DNA of 64,000 nt from Bosea sp. AS-1 (GTDB lineage Bacteria > Pseudomonadota > Alphaproteobacteria > Rhizobiales > Beijerinckiaceae), in NCBI RefSeq assembly GCF_002220095.1, contig NZ_CP022372.1, positions 2,328,501-2,392,500 on the forward strand, written 5' to 3'. Shown in pieces: positions 17,046-26,165 of this stretch. A program made the translations under genes and the position numbers. The number at the start of each line of letters is the position of its first letter. Within the stretch, counting starts at the first letter, position 1. Below the pieces are notes generated by a model that had not been told where the DNA came from, did no database searches, and saw nothing but the letters and a program-made list of their open reading frames with translations.

Positions 17046-17154
17046 CGAGCCCTCCATCGTCTTCGTTCGACACCAATGTCGGCGAATGACGAAGGCCGCT
17101 CGCAGCGAGCTGCGGACGGGCCTGCCGTGGAATGGGAGAACTGGAAGTCACGAG

Positions 17155-17222
17155 CCCCTACCACGACCATTCGCGCGGTAGGAGTCATCAGCCTTGCGGC
17201 GGTTTCGGGGGACTCCATCCCC
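17155..17222 (-). promoter_or_regulatory. Fluoride riboswitch 3 (upstream of enolase-Usp)
   Basis: Minus strand GGGGATGGAGTCCCC, then CGAAACCGCC, GCAA, GGCTGATGACTCCTACC. Loop GGAGTC pairs perfectly with GACTCC. CTCCTACC can alternatively pair with GGTAGGGG (17155-17162) using one wobble. The enolase start is about 110 bases further on; no U-run terminator was seen between. Confidence 0.93.
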
Positions 17223-17285
17223 ATCACGGACAGACTAATCAGCAGGCGGTGCTCAGGCAACGCCAATCATTGCCGCCGAGCCGAG

Positions 17286-17933
17286 CTAAGGCGACATTGA
17301 TCGTTTCCCGCGGCCCCGACGGATAGGTGGCAACGCGCGACCGCGTTCAATGATCTGATCGGCGAGGCACGAGAGGTTGAGCGGCATGTAGGAGCGCGCC
17401 GGCAGGCCCGAGCGGGCATAGAGACCGAGCGCCTCGAAAGGCGATAACGCCCGGGGAGGACCGAACTCGACCATGCGTCCGGCCGCGTAGCGAATATTTA
17501 GGTCCACGAACACCCCTTCGAGGATCATGGGGCGCCTCCTCGGCGCAGAGATGCGCGCAGCCGGGTAGGCTCGCTTCGATCGATCGAAATACGCTCGACG
17601 GAAGATCGGGCGAAGCTCGCTCCGACACCCACGGATTCCCGCGACGACGGGATCGGGAAGGGTTCCGTAGACCCGCAAGAGGAGCGTCATCGCGAGCTCC
17701 ATCAATTCCTCGAAGTCGTAGGTGATGTGACGGTGGCCTTCGGACTGACCCTTTCCCTTTTCGAACGGGATGCCGAGCTTGCGAAGAGACTTGATGTAAT
17801 AGTTGAATGTTGTGGCGCTAACGCCTTGGCGCAGACCGAGTTCGCTCATGAGTTGGATCACCTGGCCGTGCGTGAGGGCAAGGTTCGGAACCGCCTGTTC
17901 ATGGGGGGTGACGATCGGGTCGCGTTCCGTCAT
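17286..17933 (-). CDS. Putative helix-turn-helix protein
   Basis: 215 residues. The N-terminal part has a MerR-like or small-terminase-like HTH: LTHGQVIQLMSELGLRQGVS then TTFNYYIKSLRKLGIPFEKG (about 20-60), followed by a basic region with many Arg (RRAYFDRSKRAYPAARISA) and a C-terminal segment. I do not recognise the family. It starts 33 bases after the DUF190 stop and ends just before riboswitch 3, so it is probably the last gene of the Ehr/crcB operon. It could be a local regulator; this is inference. Confidence 0.6.
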   Translation of the reverse strand: MTERDPIVTPHEQAVPNLALTHGQVIQLMSELGLRQGVSATTFNYYIKSLRKLGIPFEKGKGQSEGHRHITYDFEELMELAMTLLLRVYGTLPDPVVAGIRGCRSELRPIFRRAYFDRSKRAYPAARISAPRRRPMILEGVFVDLNIRYAAGRMVEFGPPRALSPFEALGLYARSGLPARSYMPLNLSCLADQIIERGRALPPIRRGRGKRSMSP

Positions 17934-17966
17934 GGCGACATCTCGGATGAGAGATGGAGAACGACT

Positions 17967-18311
17967 TCAGGCTTGTCTCATCGGCAATGCCGTCGTGCCG
18001 TAGCGCCGAGCGGGCCAGGAGACGATGTGGCCACCCGGGATGAGATCGTCGAGCAGGGCGATTGCCGCCTCCGCGACCTTCGGCTCGTCGAAGAACTCGA
18101 TGACGAGCGGTAGGTCGACGCTCAGCCTGAGGATGTCGTCGGCCCGGACCTCGCCGCTGGCGCCGAAGCCGGCGATGCCGCGGAAGACGGTGACGCCCTG
18201 TACCGCGTGACGCTCCTGGAGCAGCGTCAGGATCTCCTGCATCAGCGTCTTGCGTTTTCCGTGATTGGTCTCGCTGAGATAGATGCGGACCATCAGGATA
18301 TCGTTGGTCAT
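17967..18311 (-). CDS. DUF190 (PII-like) protein
   Basis: 114 residues of the COG1993 type: VRIYLSETNHGKRKTLMQEI, VTVFRGIAGFGASGEV, LPLVIEFFDEPKVAEAAI. DUF190 has a PII-like fold and is often encoded beside crcB. The gene follows crcB by 15 bases. A second DUF190 domain occurs at the C-terminus of the CLC transporter at 27.7 kb, so both fluoride exporters here carry a DUF190 partner; a regulatory or gating role is inferred. Confidence 0.9.
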   Translation of the reverse strand: MTNDILMVRIYLSETNHGKRKTLMQEILTLLQERHAVQGVTVFRGIAGFGASGEVRADDILRLSVDLPLVIEFFDEPKVAEAAIALLDDLIPGGHIVSWPARRYGTTALPMRQA

Positions 18312-18326
18312 AGGTCTTCCCTCCCG

Positions 18327-18701
18327 TCAGAGATTTCTCGCGATGTAGGCTCCTGCGAAGGCCGCGACGAAGCCGAGCACGACCGAGATGACCACGTAGA
18401 TGACGGCCTTGAGGATCTCGCCTCCTTCGGCGAGCAGCAGCGTCTCCATCTCGAACGTCGAAAAGGTCGAGTAGCCGCCGATGAACCCGGTGAGGATCCC
18501 GGTCCTGAGCGTCGGCGAGATCGTCAGCCGTTCCAGCGTCTCGATGAACAGAAATCCCATGGCAAAGCAGGCCATCACGTTGATGCTGAGCGTGGCATAG
18601 GGGAAGTCGCGTCCGTAGACGGCCTGCACCAGGTTCGTCTGGGCGAACCGGGCCCAGCATCCGAGCACTCCGAAAAATGCGATTGCGAGATAGGTCCACA
18701 T
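18327..18701 (-). CDS. crcB: CrcB/Fluc fluoride channel
   Basis: 124 residues, four transmembrane helices. Fluc hallmarks: ARFAQTNL in TM1, the polar Asn at 41 in SINVMACFAMGF, and the TM3 break GGYSTFSTF (75-83) with Phe80 and Phe83 of the aromatic box. Fluc works as an antiparallel dimer with two fluoride pores. A single gene implies a dual-topology homodimer. Together with DUF190 it lies at the tail of an operon headed by riboswitch 4. Confidence 0.95.
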   Translation of the reverse strand: MWTYLAIAFFGVLGCWARFAQTNLVQAVYGRDFPYATLSINVMACFAMGFLFIETLERLTISPTLRTGILTGFIGGYSTFSTFEMETLLLAEGGEILKAVIYVVISVVLGFVAAFAGAYIARNL

Positions 18702-18727
18702 CGATCCGGCTCATCTCCTTGCTTCGA

Positions 18728-20704
18728 TCAGAACAGCGTCAGGCTCAGGACGAGCACCAGCAGCAGGCCGATCAGGCCGAGGTAGAAATTCAGTTGCCCC
18801 GATTGCAGCGGCCGCAACCTCGCGGACACGACCCGAACCAGCCTGACCGCCGGCTGGAACAGCAGCGGCCCGAAGATCGGCGCCACGTCATGTTCGAAGC
18901 TCAGCTTCCTGACGAAATATCCGCCGGCATCGGCATCGCGCTCGGTATCGGCCGTGGGGCGATAGACGAAGCTGTAGAAGGTCCGCATCGCATTCGAGAA
19001 AGTGAGCGTCGTCGTCGAGGCGCGGGACGGGTCGGGCGTGAGGCCGCCATACCAGACCGGCGTCCGTCGGATGGCCCGTCTCTTAGTCCCCAGGATCAGG
19101 ATGATGGGCAAGAGGGCGAGCAACGGCATGACGATGATCAGCAGGCTCGGCGAGATGAACGCGAACTTCGCGGTGAGGGGGACCAGCAATGCGCCGTCGT
19201 GCATCTGCGTCGCTGCCGCGGATCCGAACCGCGAGGCCGTAGCTCCGTCGAGCGAGCCGAGCCAAAGCGGCATGCCGACCGCCAGTGCCAGGACGGCTAG
19301 CCCCAGCACGCCAGCGGAAACGGAATACCTTCGCTCGATCGGAGCCGGGCGTGCCGCATCACGTGACAGGACACCGAGCCCAACGAGCTTGACGAAGGTC
19401 GCGAAAGCCACGGCTGCGGTGAGTGCGAGGCCCGCCCCTGTCAGCGCGAGCACGAGGCGGCCGCCGAGATTGGGCAGGTGGAAGCCCTGGAAGACCGTCT
19501 GGAACACGAACCATTCGCTGACGAAGCCCGCCGTGGGCGGCATCGCGGCGAGGCTCATCGCCGCGAGCAGCGCGCCGATGCCGAAAAGCCAGTGGCTGCC
19601 GGCTCCCCCATAGGCGATGTGATAGGTTCCATTGGCCTTGTATAAACCGTCGGCCGCCAGAAACAGTGCGCCCTTGGCGAGAGCGTGGCCGGCCAGGTGC
19701 AGTAGCGCCACCGTCCAGGCCAAACCGGCAAGATCGCCGAGGCCGTAGTGGTGGAACAGCATGGAGGCGCCCAGGGCGACCACCGCGATCGAGGCGTTCT
19801 CCGCTGAGGAGAAGCTGAGCAGGCAGCGCCAGTCGTCCTGCTGGAAGGCATAGAAGATCGTCAGGATGGCGCTGAACGTGCCGATGATGACGGTGACGGT
19901 CGCAAGCACGGGAAAGTCTTCGGACCCCGTTCCGGGAAGCCAATCCGTCAAGGCGCGCGCCAGGGCGAAGAAAGCGGCGTTCAGCACCACGCCGGACATG
20001 ATCGCGCCGGAAGCGCCGCTGCCCGAGCCATAGGCTCCCGGGAACCATTCGTAGAACGGCAACAGGCCCAGTTTCGCGCCGAAGCCGACAAGAAGCAGGA
20101 TGCCGATCCCGATCATCATCGATTGCGGCACCGCGGTGGCGCCGGTGCCGAATGTCGAAAACAGCAAGCTCGAGCTCTGCCAACCCAGCAGCGCGATCGC
20201 AAGAACGAGAGCGACCGCGCCGAGTTCAAGCAGCGCCAGCATGAACAGAATGGTGCGCCCGCGACCGCGTCCGAGGTTATCCGACAGGATCATGACGGCG
20301 CCGCCGAGGCTCATGGCTTCCCAGGCGATGAGGAGCGCCGCGCCATTCCGGAGTCCGAAGACGCCCAGCGCGCCGAGAAGGCTCAGTCCCGCACCGAAAA
20401 GCCAACCGCGTCGGCCGTCCGGAACGGGTGAGGCGAGGGCGCAAGCGAAGCCAGCGGGCACGAGGCCGAATCCCATCAGCCACAGCCCCTGGGGCTCGAT
20501 CCGAAAGGGCACCGCCTCGGCCATCAAGCTGCCGGGGAGCGTCACGGCGGCGCTCGCTTCCGGGAGGCTCGCAATGGCCGCAGCGACACCCGACACGGCG
20601 CCGAGCGCCAGGGCGAGGCGGCCGATCGCCGTCGCGCCCGCGATACCCAGAACGGCTCCGGCCGCCCAGAGAACCGCAGTGATGAGGAGAAGCTGGCTAG
20701 CCAT
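18728..20704 (-). CDS. Antiporter-like membrane subunit, HyfB/NuoL-type
   Basis: 658 residues, strongly hydrophobic, about 14 or more helices, belonging to the proton-conducting family shared by complex I, Mrp antiporters and hydrogenase 4. Visible family marks include LIAWEAMSLGGAVMI, GFGAKLGLLPFYEWFPGAYG and the His/Lys-bearing LAWTVALLHLAGHALAKGAL. The C-terminus continues beyond the core with a lateral helix and ends in a hydrophobic anchor. It overlaps the Fe-S subunit gene by eight bases. It would pump or exchange protons as part of the complex described for the neighbouring genes. Confidence 0.85.
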   Translation of the reverse strand: MASQLLLITAVLWAAGAVLGIAGATAIGRLALALGAVSGVAAAIASLPEASAAVTLPGSLMAEAVPFRIEPQGLWLMGFGLVPAGFACALASPVPDGRRGWLFGAGLSLLGALGVFGLRNGAALLIAWEAMSLGGAVMILSDNLGRGRGRTILFMLALLELGAVALVLAIALLGWQSSSLLFSTFGTGATAVPQSMMIGIGILLLVGFGAKLGLLPFYEWFPGAYGSGSGASGAIMSGVVLNAAFFALARALTDWLPGTGSEDFPVLATVTVIIGTFSAILTIFYAFQQDDWRCLLSFSSAENASIAVVALGASMLFHHYGLGDLAGLAWTVALLHLAGHALAKGALFLAADGLYKANGTYHIAYGGAGSHWLFGIGALLAAMSLAAMPPTAGFVSEWFVFQTVFQGFHLPNLGGRLVLALTGAGLALTAAVAFATFVKLVGLGVLSRDAARPAPIERRYSVSAGVLGLAVLALAVGMPLWLGSLDGATASRFGSAAATQMHDGALLVPLTAKFAFISPSLLIIVMPLLALLPIILILGTKRRAIRRTPVWYGGLTPDPSRASTTTLTFSNAMRTFYSFVYRPTADTERDADAGGYFVRKLSFEHDVAPIFGPLLFQPAVRLVRVVSARLRPLQSGQLNFYLGLIGLLLVLVLSLTLF

Positions 20705-21485
20705 CGATCTGCCCTCCGCTGACGCGCTGCGGCGCGCGGTCGAGGAACATCAGCAGCGCTTCGATGATCGCGGCCGGATTGGGCGGACAGCCGGGAAGAT
20801 AGACGTCGACCGGCAACACGCCGTCGAGGCCGGTACCGCAGGCATAGTTCCCGCCAGAGAGCCCGCCCGAGACCGCGCAGGTGCCCACCGCCATGACCCA
20901 TCGGGGTTCCGCCATGGCTTCGTAGGCCGCCATGAGCGGCTCGTACATGGCGCTGGTGACGGGACCCGTGACCAGTAGGAGATCGGCGAAGCGCGGCGAG
21001 GCCGTGAAGAAGATCCCGAGCCGGTGCAGATTGTAGAAGGGGTTGTTCAGCGCCTGCAATTCGGACTCGCAGCCGTTGCAGGAACCGGCATCGACATGGC
21101 GGATATGGAGGCTGCGCTTGAACGCCTGGCGCCCGCCGTGAGGCTGCGGCCGTTCCCGGGCACCTCGACCGGACCAGATGAGATCATCGCGTTCCCTGAC
21201 CCCGAAGGCCCAGTCGCCCGACGGCTCCATCGCGCCGCTCGGGCAGACTTCGGTGCAGAGTTGGCAGGTAATGCAGCGCCCGTAATCGATCGCGAGACCG
21301 TTGTCGCGGGCTTCGATCGCATGGGTCGGACAGATGGCGGCGCATTCCTGGCAACCGTCGAGGCAGGCTTCGGGATTGTAGCGCGGCATGCCGAGGATAC
21401 CGTCCTGGCCGTCGTTCCCGCCCTCTCCCGGCCAAGGCGTCGTGGCCTTCCCGCTCATCAGACCGAAGAGTGTCCAAAGTGCCAT
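20697..21485 (-). CDS. Fused ferredoxin / NuoB-type small subunit (HyfH-HyfI-like)
   Basis: 262 residues. The N-terminal half binds two 4Fe-4S clusters through CLDGCQECAAICP and CITCQLCTEVCP. The C-terminal half is the NuoB/hydrogenase small subunit with GSCNGCESELQAL, GTCAVSGG and PGCPPNPAAI, giving the four Cys of the terminal N2-type cluster. In hydrogenase 4 and formate hydrogenlyase these are separate proteins. The electron chain is thus intact while the catalytic large subunit lacks NiFe ligands. Confidence 0.85.
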   Translation of the reverse strand: MALWTLFGLMSGKATTPWPGEGGNDGQDGILGMPRYNPEACLDGCQECAAICPTHAIEARDNGLAIDYGRCITCQLCTEVCPSGAMEPSGDWAFGVRERDDLIWSGRGARERPQPHGGRQAFKRSLHIRHVDAGSCNGCESELQALNNPFYNLHRLGIFFTASPRFADLLLVTGPVTSAMYEPLMAAYEAMAEPRWVMAVGTCAVSGGLSGGNYACGTGLDGVLPVDVYLPGCPPNPAAIIEALLMFLDRAPQRVSGGQIDG

Positions 21486-21494
21486 GGCGCGCTC

Positions 21495-22976
21495 CTACCG
21501 GTCACAACCGGCCATCGTGAGCCCGAAGCTCGCTTCGTTGATCGCGTAGTCCATCATGTTGCTGTCGTGCACGGTGAAGGGGAAAGCCCGCCAGTTCGAG
21601 AAGGACGGCGACTTGATCTTGACCCGGGCGAGCCGCCCGTCCGGGCCGATGTGGATGGCGTAGAACAGGGATCCGCGCGGGCCCTCAGTCCAGCCGAGCC
21701 CTGCCGTTTCGGGAGCGGGGCGGCAGTCGGTCCGGACCGGGCCGGGTTCGAGCAGCAGCAGGATGCGCTGGCAAAGCGCGAAGGATGTCTCGATCTCCGC
21801 CATCCTGACGCGCTGACGCGCATACGCGTCGCCGTCATCGAGGACCGGCACCGTCAGGGGCAGGCCGTCATACCCGGCGTAGGCGTGGTCCCGCCGCAGG
21901 TCGCGATCGAGACCGGATGCGCGCTCGATCGGTCCGGTCGCGCCCTGGTCGAAGGCGATGCGCCTGGATAGCTGTCCTGTCGTGATCAAACGGTCGAGAT
22001 GGCTTTCCGAAGCCTCCAGCCTATCGGCATAGGCGACATAGTCCTGGCGAAGCTTCTCCAGGGCATCACCCAGCCATTGTCTTGGATCGAGATCGCGGCG
22101 CAGTCCGCCGGGGGTGAGCAAGCCGCGCAGGAAGCGGCTGCCGGTGAACTGGGCATTGAGCTGCTTGGCGGTTTCCTCAAGCAGCTTGCCTTGCGCCTCG
22201 CCGACCTTGAGCGTCGTCGTGTGGCAGAGATGGCCCAGATAGTGGAGATGGTTGTAGAGCCGCTCCAACTCGGCCAGCAGCACGCGCAACGCTCTGGCGC
22301 GCGGCGGGATTTCGCAATGGGCGGCACGCTCGACGGCCTCGCAATAGGCCAATGCATGTCCGACCGACCCGACGGCCGAGACCCGTTCGGCGATGACCAC
22401 GCCCACCCGCGGCTCCTCGCCCTCGAAGCACATCTCCATGCCGCGATGCTTGAAGAACAGGCGCGGGTGGTAGTGGATGATGTGCTCGCCGACATAGAGG
22501 AAGGTGAACTCCGCCGATTCCAGCACATCGGCCCGGATCGGGCCGAAGGGGAGGTATTGCACGTCGGCGGCGTCGACATCGGGGAGATGCGGCTGTCCGT
22601 TGCGTGGGCCGACGCCGTCGATGCCGGGATGGCCGAGGTCGTGACCGTTGAGATGGGTGCCGTCGCCCGGGCGCAGTACCAGCGGATAGGGCTCGGGGTG
22701 ATCGGTAAAGGTCAGTCCGTAGAGGTCCATCATCTCCCGCTCGTACCAGCCGATCAGCGGCAGCACGGGCGCGAGGCTGGGTAACTCGCGATGACCGGTG
22801 ACGATCCAGGTCTCGAATTCGTACTGGCTCGGGATTGCGCAGACATATCGAACCTGCGGGTCACCGGCGGGCCTCAGGGCATAGGCGAATTGCAGGCGGC
22901 CGCCGCTCGCCGTCAGCGCCTCGGCGCTCGGACGAAGATCGGACGGGGATAGCTCCTTGACGCGCGTTCCGATCAT
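21495..22976 (-). CDS. NuoCD/HycE-like large subunit lacking NiFe ligands
   Basis: 493 residues from ATG 22976, overlapping the upstream stop by four bases. The N-terminal NuoC-like part has GWYEREMMDLYGLTF; the rest is the 49-kDa/hydrogenase large subunit. The first ligand motif of hydrogenases (RxCGxC) is replaced by ERVSAVGSVGHA, and the C-terminal DPCxxC motif by DSNMMDYAINEASFG. So no NiFe site can form. This is the hallmark of energy-converting hydrogenase-related (Ehr) complexes rather than hydrogenases. No formate dehydrogenase or hydrogenase maturation gene is present. Electron donor and acceptor are unknown. Confidence 0.85.
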   Translation of the reverse strand: MIGTRVKELSPSDLRPSAEALTASGGRLQFAYALRPAGDPQVRYVCAIPSQYEFETWIVTGHRELPSLAPVLPLIGWYEREMMDLYGLTFTDHPEPYPLVLRPGDGTHLNGHDLGHPGIDGVGPRNGQPHLPDVDAADVQYLPFGPIRADVLESAEFTFLYVGEHIIHYHPRLFFKHRGMEMCFEGEEPRVGVVIAERVSAVGSVGHALAYCEAVERAAHCEIPPRARALRVLLAELERLYNHLHYLGHLCHTTTLKVGEAQGKLLEETAKQLNAQFTGSRFLRGLLTPGGLRRDLDPRQWLGDALEKLRQDYVAYADRLEASESHLDRLITTGQLSRRIAFDQGATGPIERASGLDRDLRRDHAYAGYDGLPLTVPVLDDGDAYARQRVRMAEIETSFALCQRILLLLEPGPVRTDCRPAPETAGLGWTEGPRGSLFYAIHIGPDGRLARVKIKSPSFSNWRAFPFTVHDSNMMDYAINEASFGLTMAGCDR

Positions 22977-24460
22977 GGCGCGCCTCCCGTCAGTCTCGTC
23001 GCATCGAGGGCGTGGGCGATATTCTGGAAGTGGTCCCACAGCGCCTGCGGCCACCACAGCCCCATGACGAGGAGCGGCACCAGCGCGAGCCACATCGGAA
23101 GCAGGCACCAGAAGCTGACTGGCGCGATCGTCTTGCCCTCGGCCTCACCCTCTTCGAAATACATCGCCCTGAAATGGTTGAGGAAACCGACGAAGATGAT
23201 GACGAGCAACACCGCCATCAGTCCGACCAGGGCATAGTTTGCCTTGCTGAGCCCGGCGCGGATGATGGCGAGCTCGCTGAGGAAGAGCGCGAAGGGCGGG
23301 GCTCCGGTGATCGCGACAGCGCCGGCGAGCCACAGCGCCCCCAGCGTCGGAAGCTGCCGCATTACATGCCGTATGTTGGGAATCCGTTTGGTCTCATAGG
23401 CGCGCATGACGGCGCCGGCGCCGAAGAACATCAGCGACTTGTTCAAGGAGTGATTGAGCATGTGGTAGAGCGCGCCGGCAATGCCCAGCGGCCCGCCAAA
23501 GCCGAAGCCCAGCGCGATCACGCCCATATGCTCGACGCTGGAATAGGCCATCAGCCGCTTCAGGCCTTTCTGGCGCACGATGAACATGCTCGCGACGAAG
23601 AGCGAGAAGGCGCCGAGCGCCAAGAGCGTGCCGCGTGCCAGCGTGGCGATCCCGGCGGCGTCGGCCACCGTCAGGTAGCGCACGATCCCGACCATGGCCG
23701 TGTTGAGGAGGGCGCCGGAGAGCAGCGCGGAGACGGGGGCGGGGCCTTCGCTATGGGCGTCGGGCAGCCAGGTATGCATCGGCGCGAGGCCGACCTTGGT
23801 GCCGTAGCCGATCAGCACAAGAAGAAAGGAGAGCGAGACGAGCGAGGGGTTGAGGCGCGGCGCGACCTCCTGTAACGCCCTCCAGGTCATGTCGTAGGTC
23901 GGGCCGAGCACAAAGGTGCCGCTCCAGTAGAACAGCACGGTGCCGAGCAGGGCGAGGCTGATGCCGGCTGAGACCACGATGATGTATTTCCAGGCCGCCT
24001 CGATGCTGGTCGCCTCGCGCTCGAAGGCCACAAGGAAGGTGCTGATCAGCGTGGTCAGCTCGATCGCGATCCAGTAGAGCCCGGCATTGTTCATCATGGG
24101 GCCGACGAGGGTGCTCAGCCCGAAGCCGGCGAACAGGGCGTAGAAGCGGTGAAGCCGCCCTTCCTCGCCGAGCAGGCGCATGTAGCCGACGGCATAGAGC
24201 GAGGCGAGGAAGTACACGATCGCGGCGCAGAGGATCGTCCAGGTGCCGAAGCCGTCGATGATGACGTAATCGCCCCAGAAGGTCAGATCGGTCGCCGGCC
24301 TGGCCGCGAGGATGCCCAGGATCGCCAGCAGGGAGAGCGCGCTCGCCGCGAGGTTGAGCATCTCCGCCGCGCGCGGCCTGCCGATGAGCAGGATGAGGAC
24401 GATCGCGGCCGCCGGAGCCAGCACCAGGACGAGCGTCAGGGTTGCGACCGTGCCCATCAT
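22973..24460 (-). CDS. Antiporter-like membrane subunit, HyfF/NuoN-type
   Basis: 495 residues with about 13-14 helices, of the same proton-channel family as the HyfB-like protein. Family marks: GLYWIAIELTTLISTFLVAF, YGTKVGLAPMHTWLPDAHSE, MAYSSVEHMGVIALGFG and the mid-membrane HMLNHSLNKSLMFFGAG with His and Lys. HyfF is specific to hydrogenase-4/Ehr-type complexes. Overlaps genes on both sides by four bases. Confidence 0.87.
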   Translation of the reverse strand: MMGTVATLTLVLVLAPAAAIVLILLIGRPRAAEMLNLAASALSLLAILGILAARPATDLTFWGDYVIIDGFGTWTILCAAIVYFLASLYAVGYMRLLGEEGRLHRFYALFAGFGLSTLVGPMMNNAGLYWIAIELTTLISTFLVAFEREATSIEAAWKYIIVVSAGISLALLGTVLFYWSGTFVLGPTYDMTWRALQEVAPRLNPSLVSLSFLLVLIGYGTKVGLAPMHTWLPDAHSEGPAPVSALLSGALLNTAMVGIVRYLTVADAAGIATLARGTLLALGAFSLFVASMFIVRQKGLKRLMAYSSVEHMGVIALGFGFGGPLGIAGALYHMLNHSLNKSLMFFGAGAVMRAYETKRIPNIRHVMRQLPTLGALWLAGAVAITGAPPFALFLSELAIIRAGLSKANYALVGLMAVLLVIIFVGFLNHFRAMYFEEGEAEGKTIAPVSFWCLLPMWLALVPLLVMGLWWPQALWDHFQNIAHALDATRLTGGAP

Positions 24461-25137
24461 CCCACCAGACGCTTGAGCTGGAGCGAGCTCGTGGTGCCGA
24501 CATGGCTCAGCAGGTACTGCACCAGGACGCCGAAGCAGGCGACGACGATCAGGAGGTCGAACAGGATCACGATCTCGATCAGGAGCGGCATGCCCGGAAC
24601 GAGGATCTGCGCGCCGAGGAAGACGCCGTTCTCCAGCACCAGCAGACCGAGGATCTGGCTCAGCGCCTCATGTCGAACGGTGAGCATCAGGAAGCCGATG
24701 AGCTTCATCGACAGCATCACGGTCAGCGCCAGCACGACGATGGTGCCGGCGAGATCGAGCGCCGCGCCGATCCGATAGGAGACGGCGAGCGCGAAGACGA
24801 CGGCGAAGGCGCCGATGACGAGGCTTGAGCTGGCCTGGAGGATGACATGCACCTCCCGGTGCACCTCCAGCCGGCGGATAATCCGCAGAATCAGATAGGG
24901 CAGCAGCAGCCCGCGGAACGCGGCAGTGAGGATCGCGACGATATAGAGCTCGGCATAGCCGCCGTAATACCCCACGGCTCCCGAGAGGACGGCGATCAGC
25001 CAGGATTGCGCGGCGAAGGCGAAGAGATAGTGCCGCAGCCAGCGCGAGCCCAGCATGACGAAGGACAGAAGCAGGCTGCCGATCGCCAGGAGGCTGAACA
25101 GGGCGGCGGGGAGGGGGGCGAGATGAGCTGCGAGCAT
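24457..25137 (-). CDS. HyfE-like membrane subunit
   Basis: 226 residues from ATG 25137. The start is four bases after the HyfC-like stop. About six to seven helices; the C-terminal half (LGLLVLENGVFLGAQIL, EIVILFDLLIVVACFGVLV) is typical of HyfE, which combines a NuoK-like part with extra N-terminal helices. Part of the proton-translocating arm of the Ehr complex. Confidence 0.85.
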   Translation of the reverse strand: MLAAHLAPLPAALFSLLAIGSLLLSFVMLGSRWLRHYLFAFAAQSWLIAVLSGAVGYYGGYAELYIVAILTAAFRGLLLPYLILRIIRRLEVHREVHVILQASSSLVIGAFAVVFALAVSYRIGAALDLAGTIVVLALTVMLSMKLIGFLMLTVRHEALSQILGLLVLENGVFLGAQILVPGMPLLIEIVILFDLLIVVACFGVLVQYLLSHVGTTSSLQLKRLVG

Positions 25138-25141
25138 GGCG

Positions 25142-26089
25142 TCAACCCAACTGCGTGCCGACGATCGCCAGGATCGCGAGCAGGAAGGATGCGGCGAGGG
25201 GCTCCTGGTAGCGATAGAAGCGCAGCCGCGACTGCACCGTCTCAACCAACACGACGACGCAGGCCACGGCGAGGAACTTGAGCGCCAGCGCCCCGAGTGA
25301 GCCGAGAATGCCGAGCGCGGCGCCCTGCCGGGAGAGACCCCAGGGGAAGAGCAGGACGTTGCAGAAGATGGTGTAGAGGATGAATTGCTTCATCATCGAG
25401 GCCCAGCGCAGGATCGCCAGCATGGGGCCGGAATATTCGAGGATGCGCGCCTCCTCGATCATGTAGACCTCGATATGCGTGCTCGAATGGATCGGCAGCC
25501 GGTCGGTCTCGACCAGCAACAGCACGAAGAAGGCCGCGACCAGAAAGAGATGCGTCGGCCCCCAATAGATCGAGGGCTCGGCGACGAGCAGGTGGTTGAC
25601 GACGAAGGGCAGCATCGCCTTCGCCAGCAGCGTGATGCCGACGAAGACGAGGATCAGCGTCGGCTCGGCCAGGATCGCGACCATGACGGCGCGGCTCGAA
25701 CCGATGCCGCCATAGGCGCTGCGGGTGTCGAGACCCGCCAGCGTGATCATGAAGGAGCCGAGCGTCAGGATGAGGCCGCCGCCGAGGATGTCGCCCATAT
25801 CCGACAGTGGCAGCGGATAGTCGGTGAGCACCGGGATCAGGATCGGAACGGTCAGCGTCGTGGTGAAGGCGACGATCGGCGCCGCCCAATAGAGCCAGGA
25901 GGCGGTCTCCGGCGCGACGATCTGCTTGTGGAACAGCTTCCAGAGGTCGCGATAGGGCTGGAAGATGCCCGGCCCCTGGCTGCGCTGCACCCGCTCCTCG
26001 AACTGGAGGATGACGCCTTGCAGTAAAGGCGCCAACAGCAGCGTGGCCAGGACCTGCGCGATCTGGAGGACGACGTCGCGGCCGATCAT
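25142..26089 (-). CDS. HyfC/NuoH-like membrane subunit
   Basis: 315 residues from ATG 26089; upstream in-frame codons run into riboswitch 4 and are not credible starts. NuoH-family marks: FEERVQRSQGPGIFQPYRDLWK truncated here as VQRSQGPGIFQPYRDL, then SAYGGIGSSRAVMVAILAEP and IEVYMIEEARILEYSGP with the conserved Glu residues near the quinone/proton entry. It is the first gene of the Ehr-crcB operon and carries the link between the peripheral electron arm and membrane arm. Confidence 0.87.
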   Translation of the reverse strand: MIGRDVVLQIAQVLATLLLAPLLQGVILQFEERVQRSQGPGIFQPYRDLWKLFHKQIVAPETASWLYWAAPIVAFTTTLTVPILIPVLTDYPLPLSDMGDILGGGLILTLGSFMITLAGLDTRSAYGGIGSSRAVMVAILAEPTLILVFVGITLLAKAMLPFVVNHLLVAEPSIYWGPTHLFLVAAFFVLLLVETDRLPIHSSTHIEVYMIEEARILEYSGPMLAILRWASMMKQFILYTIFCNVLLFPWGLSRQGAALGILGSLGALALKFLAVACVVVLVETVQSRLRFYRYQEPLAASFLLAILAIVGTQLG

Positions 26090-26165
26090 GACCGGGATCC
26101 TGCGGAGAGACCCCGAACCTTCAAACGACTGTGTGGAAAAAATTTCCGCGGGTCCAAGGCACATC

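Noticed and set aside
18728..26089. Formate hydrogenlyase or NiFe hydrogenase
   Set aside because: Both Cys ligand motifs of the large subunit are replaced and there is no formate dehydrogenase or maturation gene.
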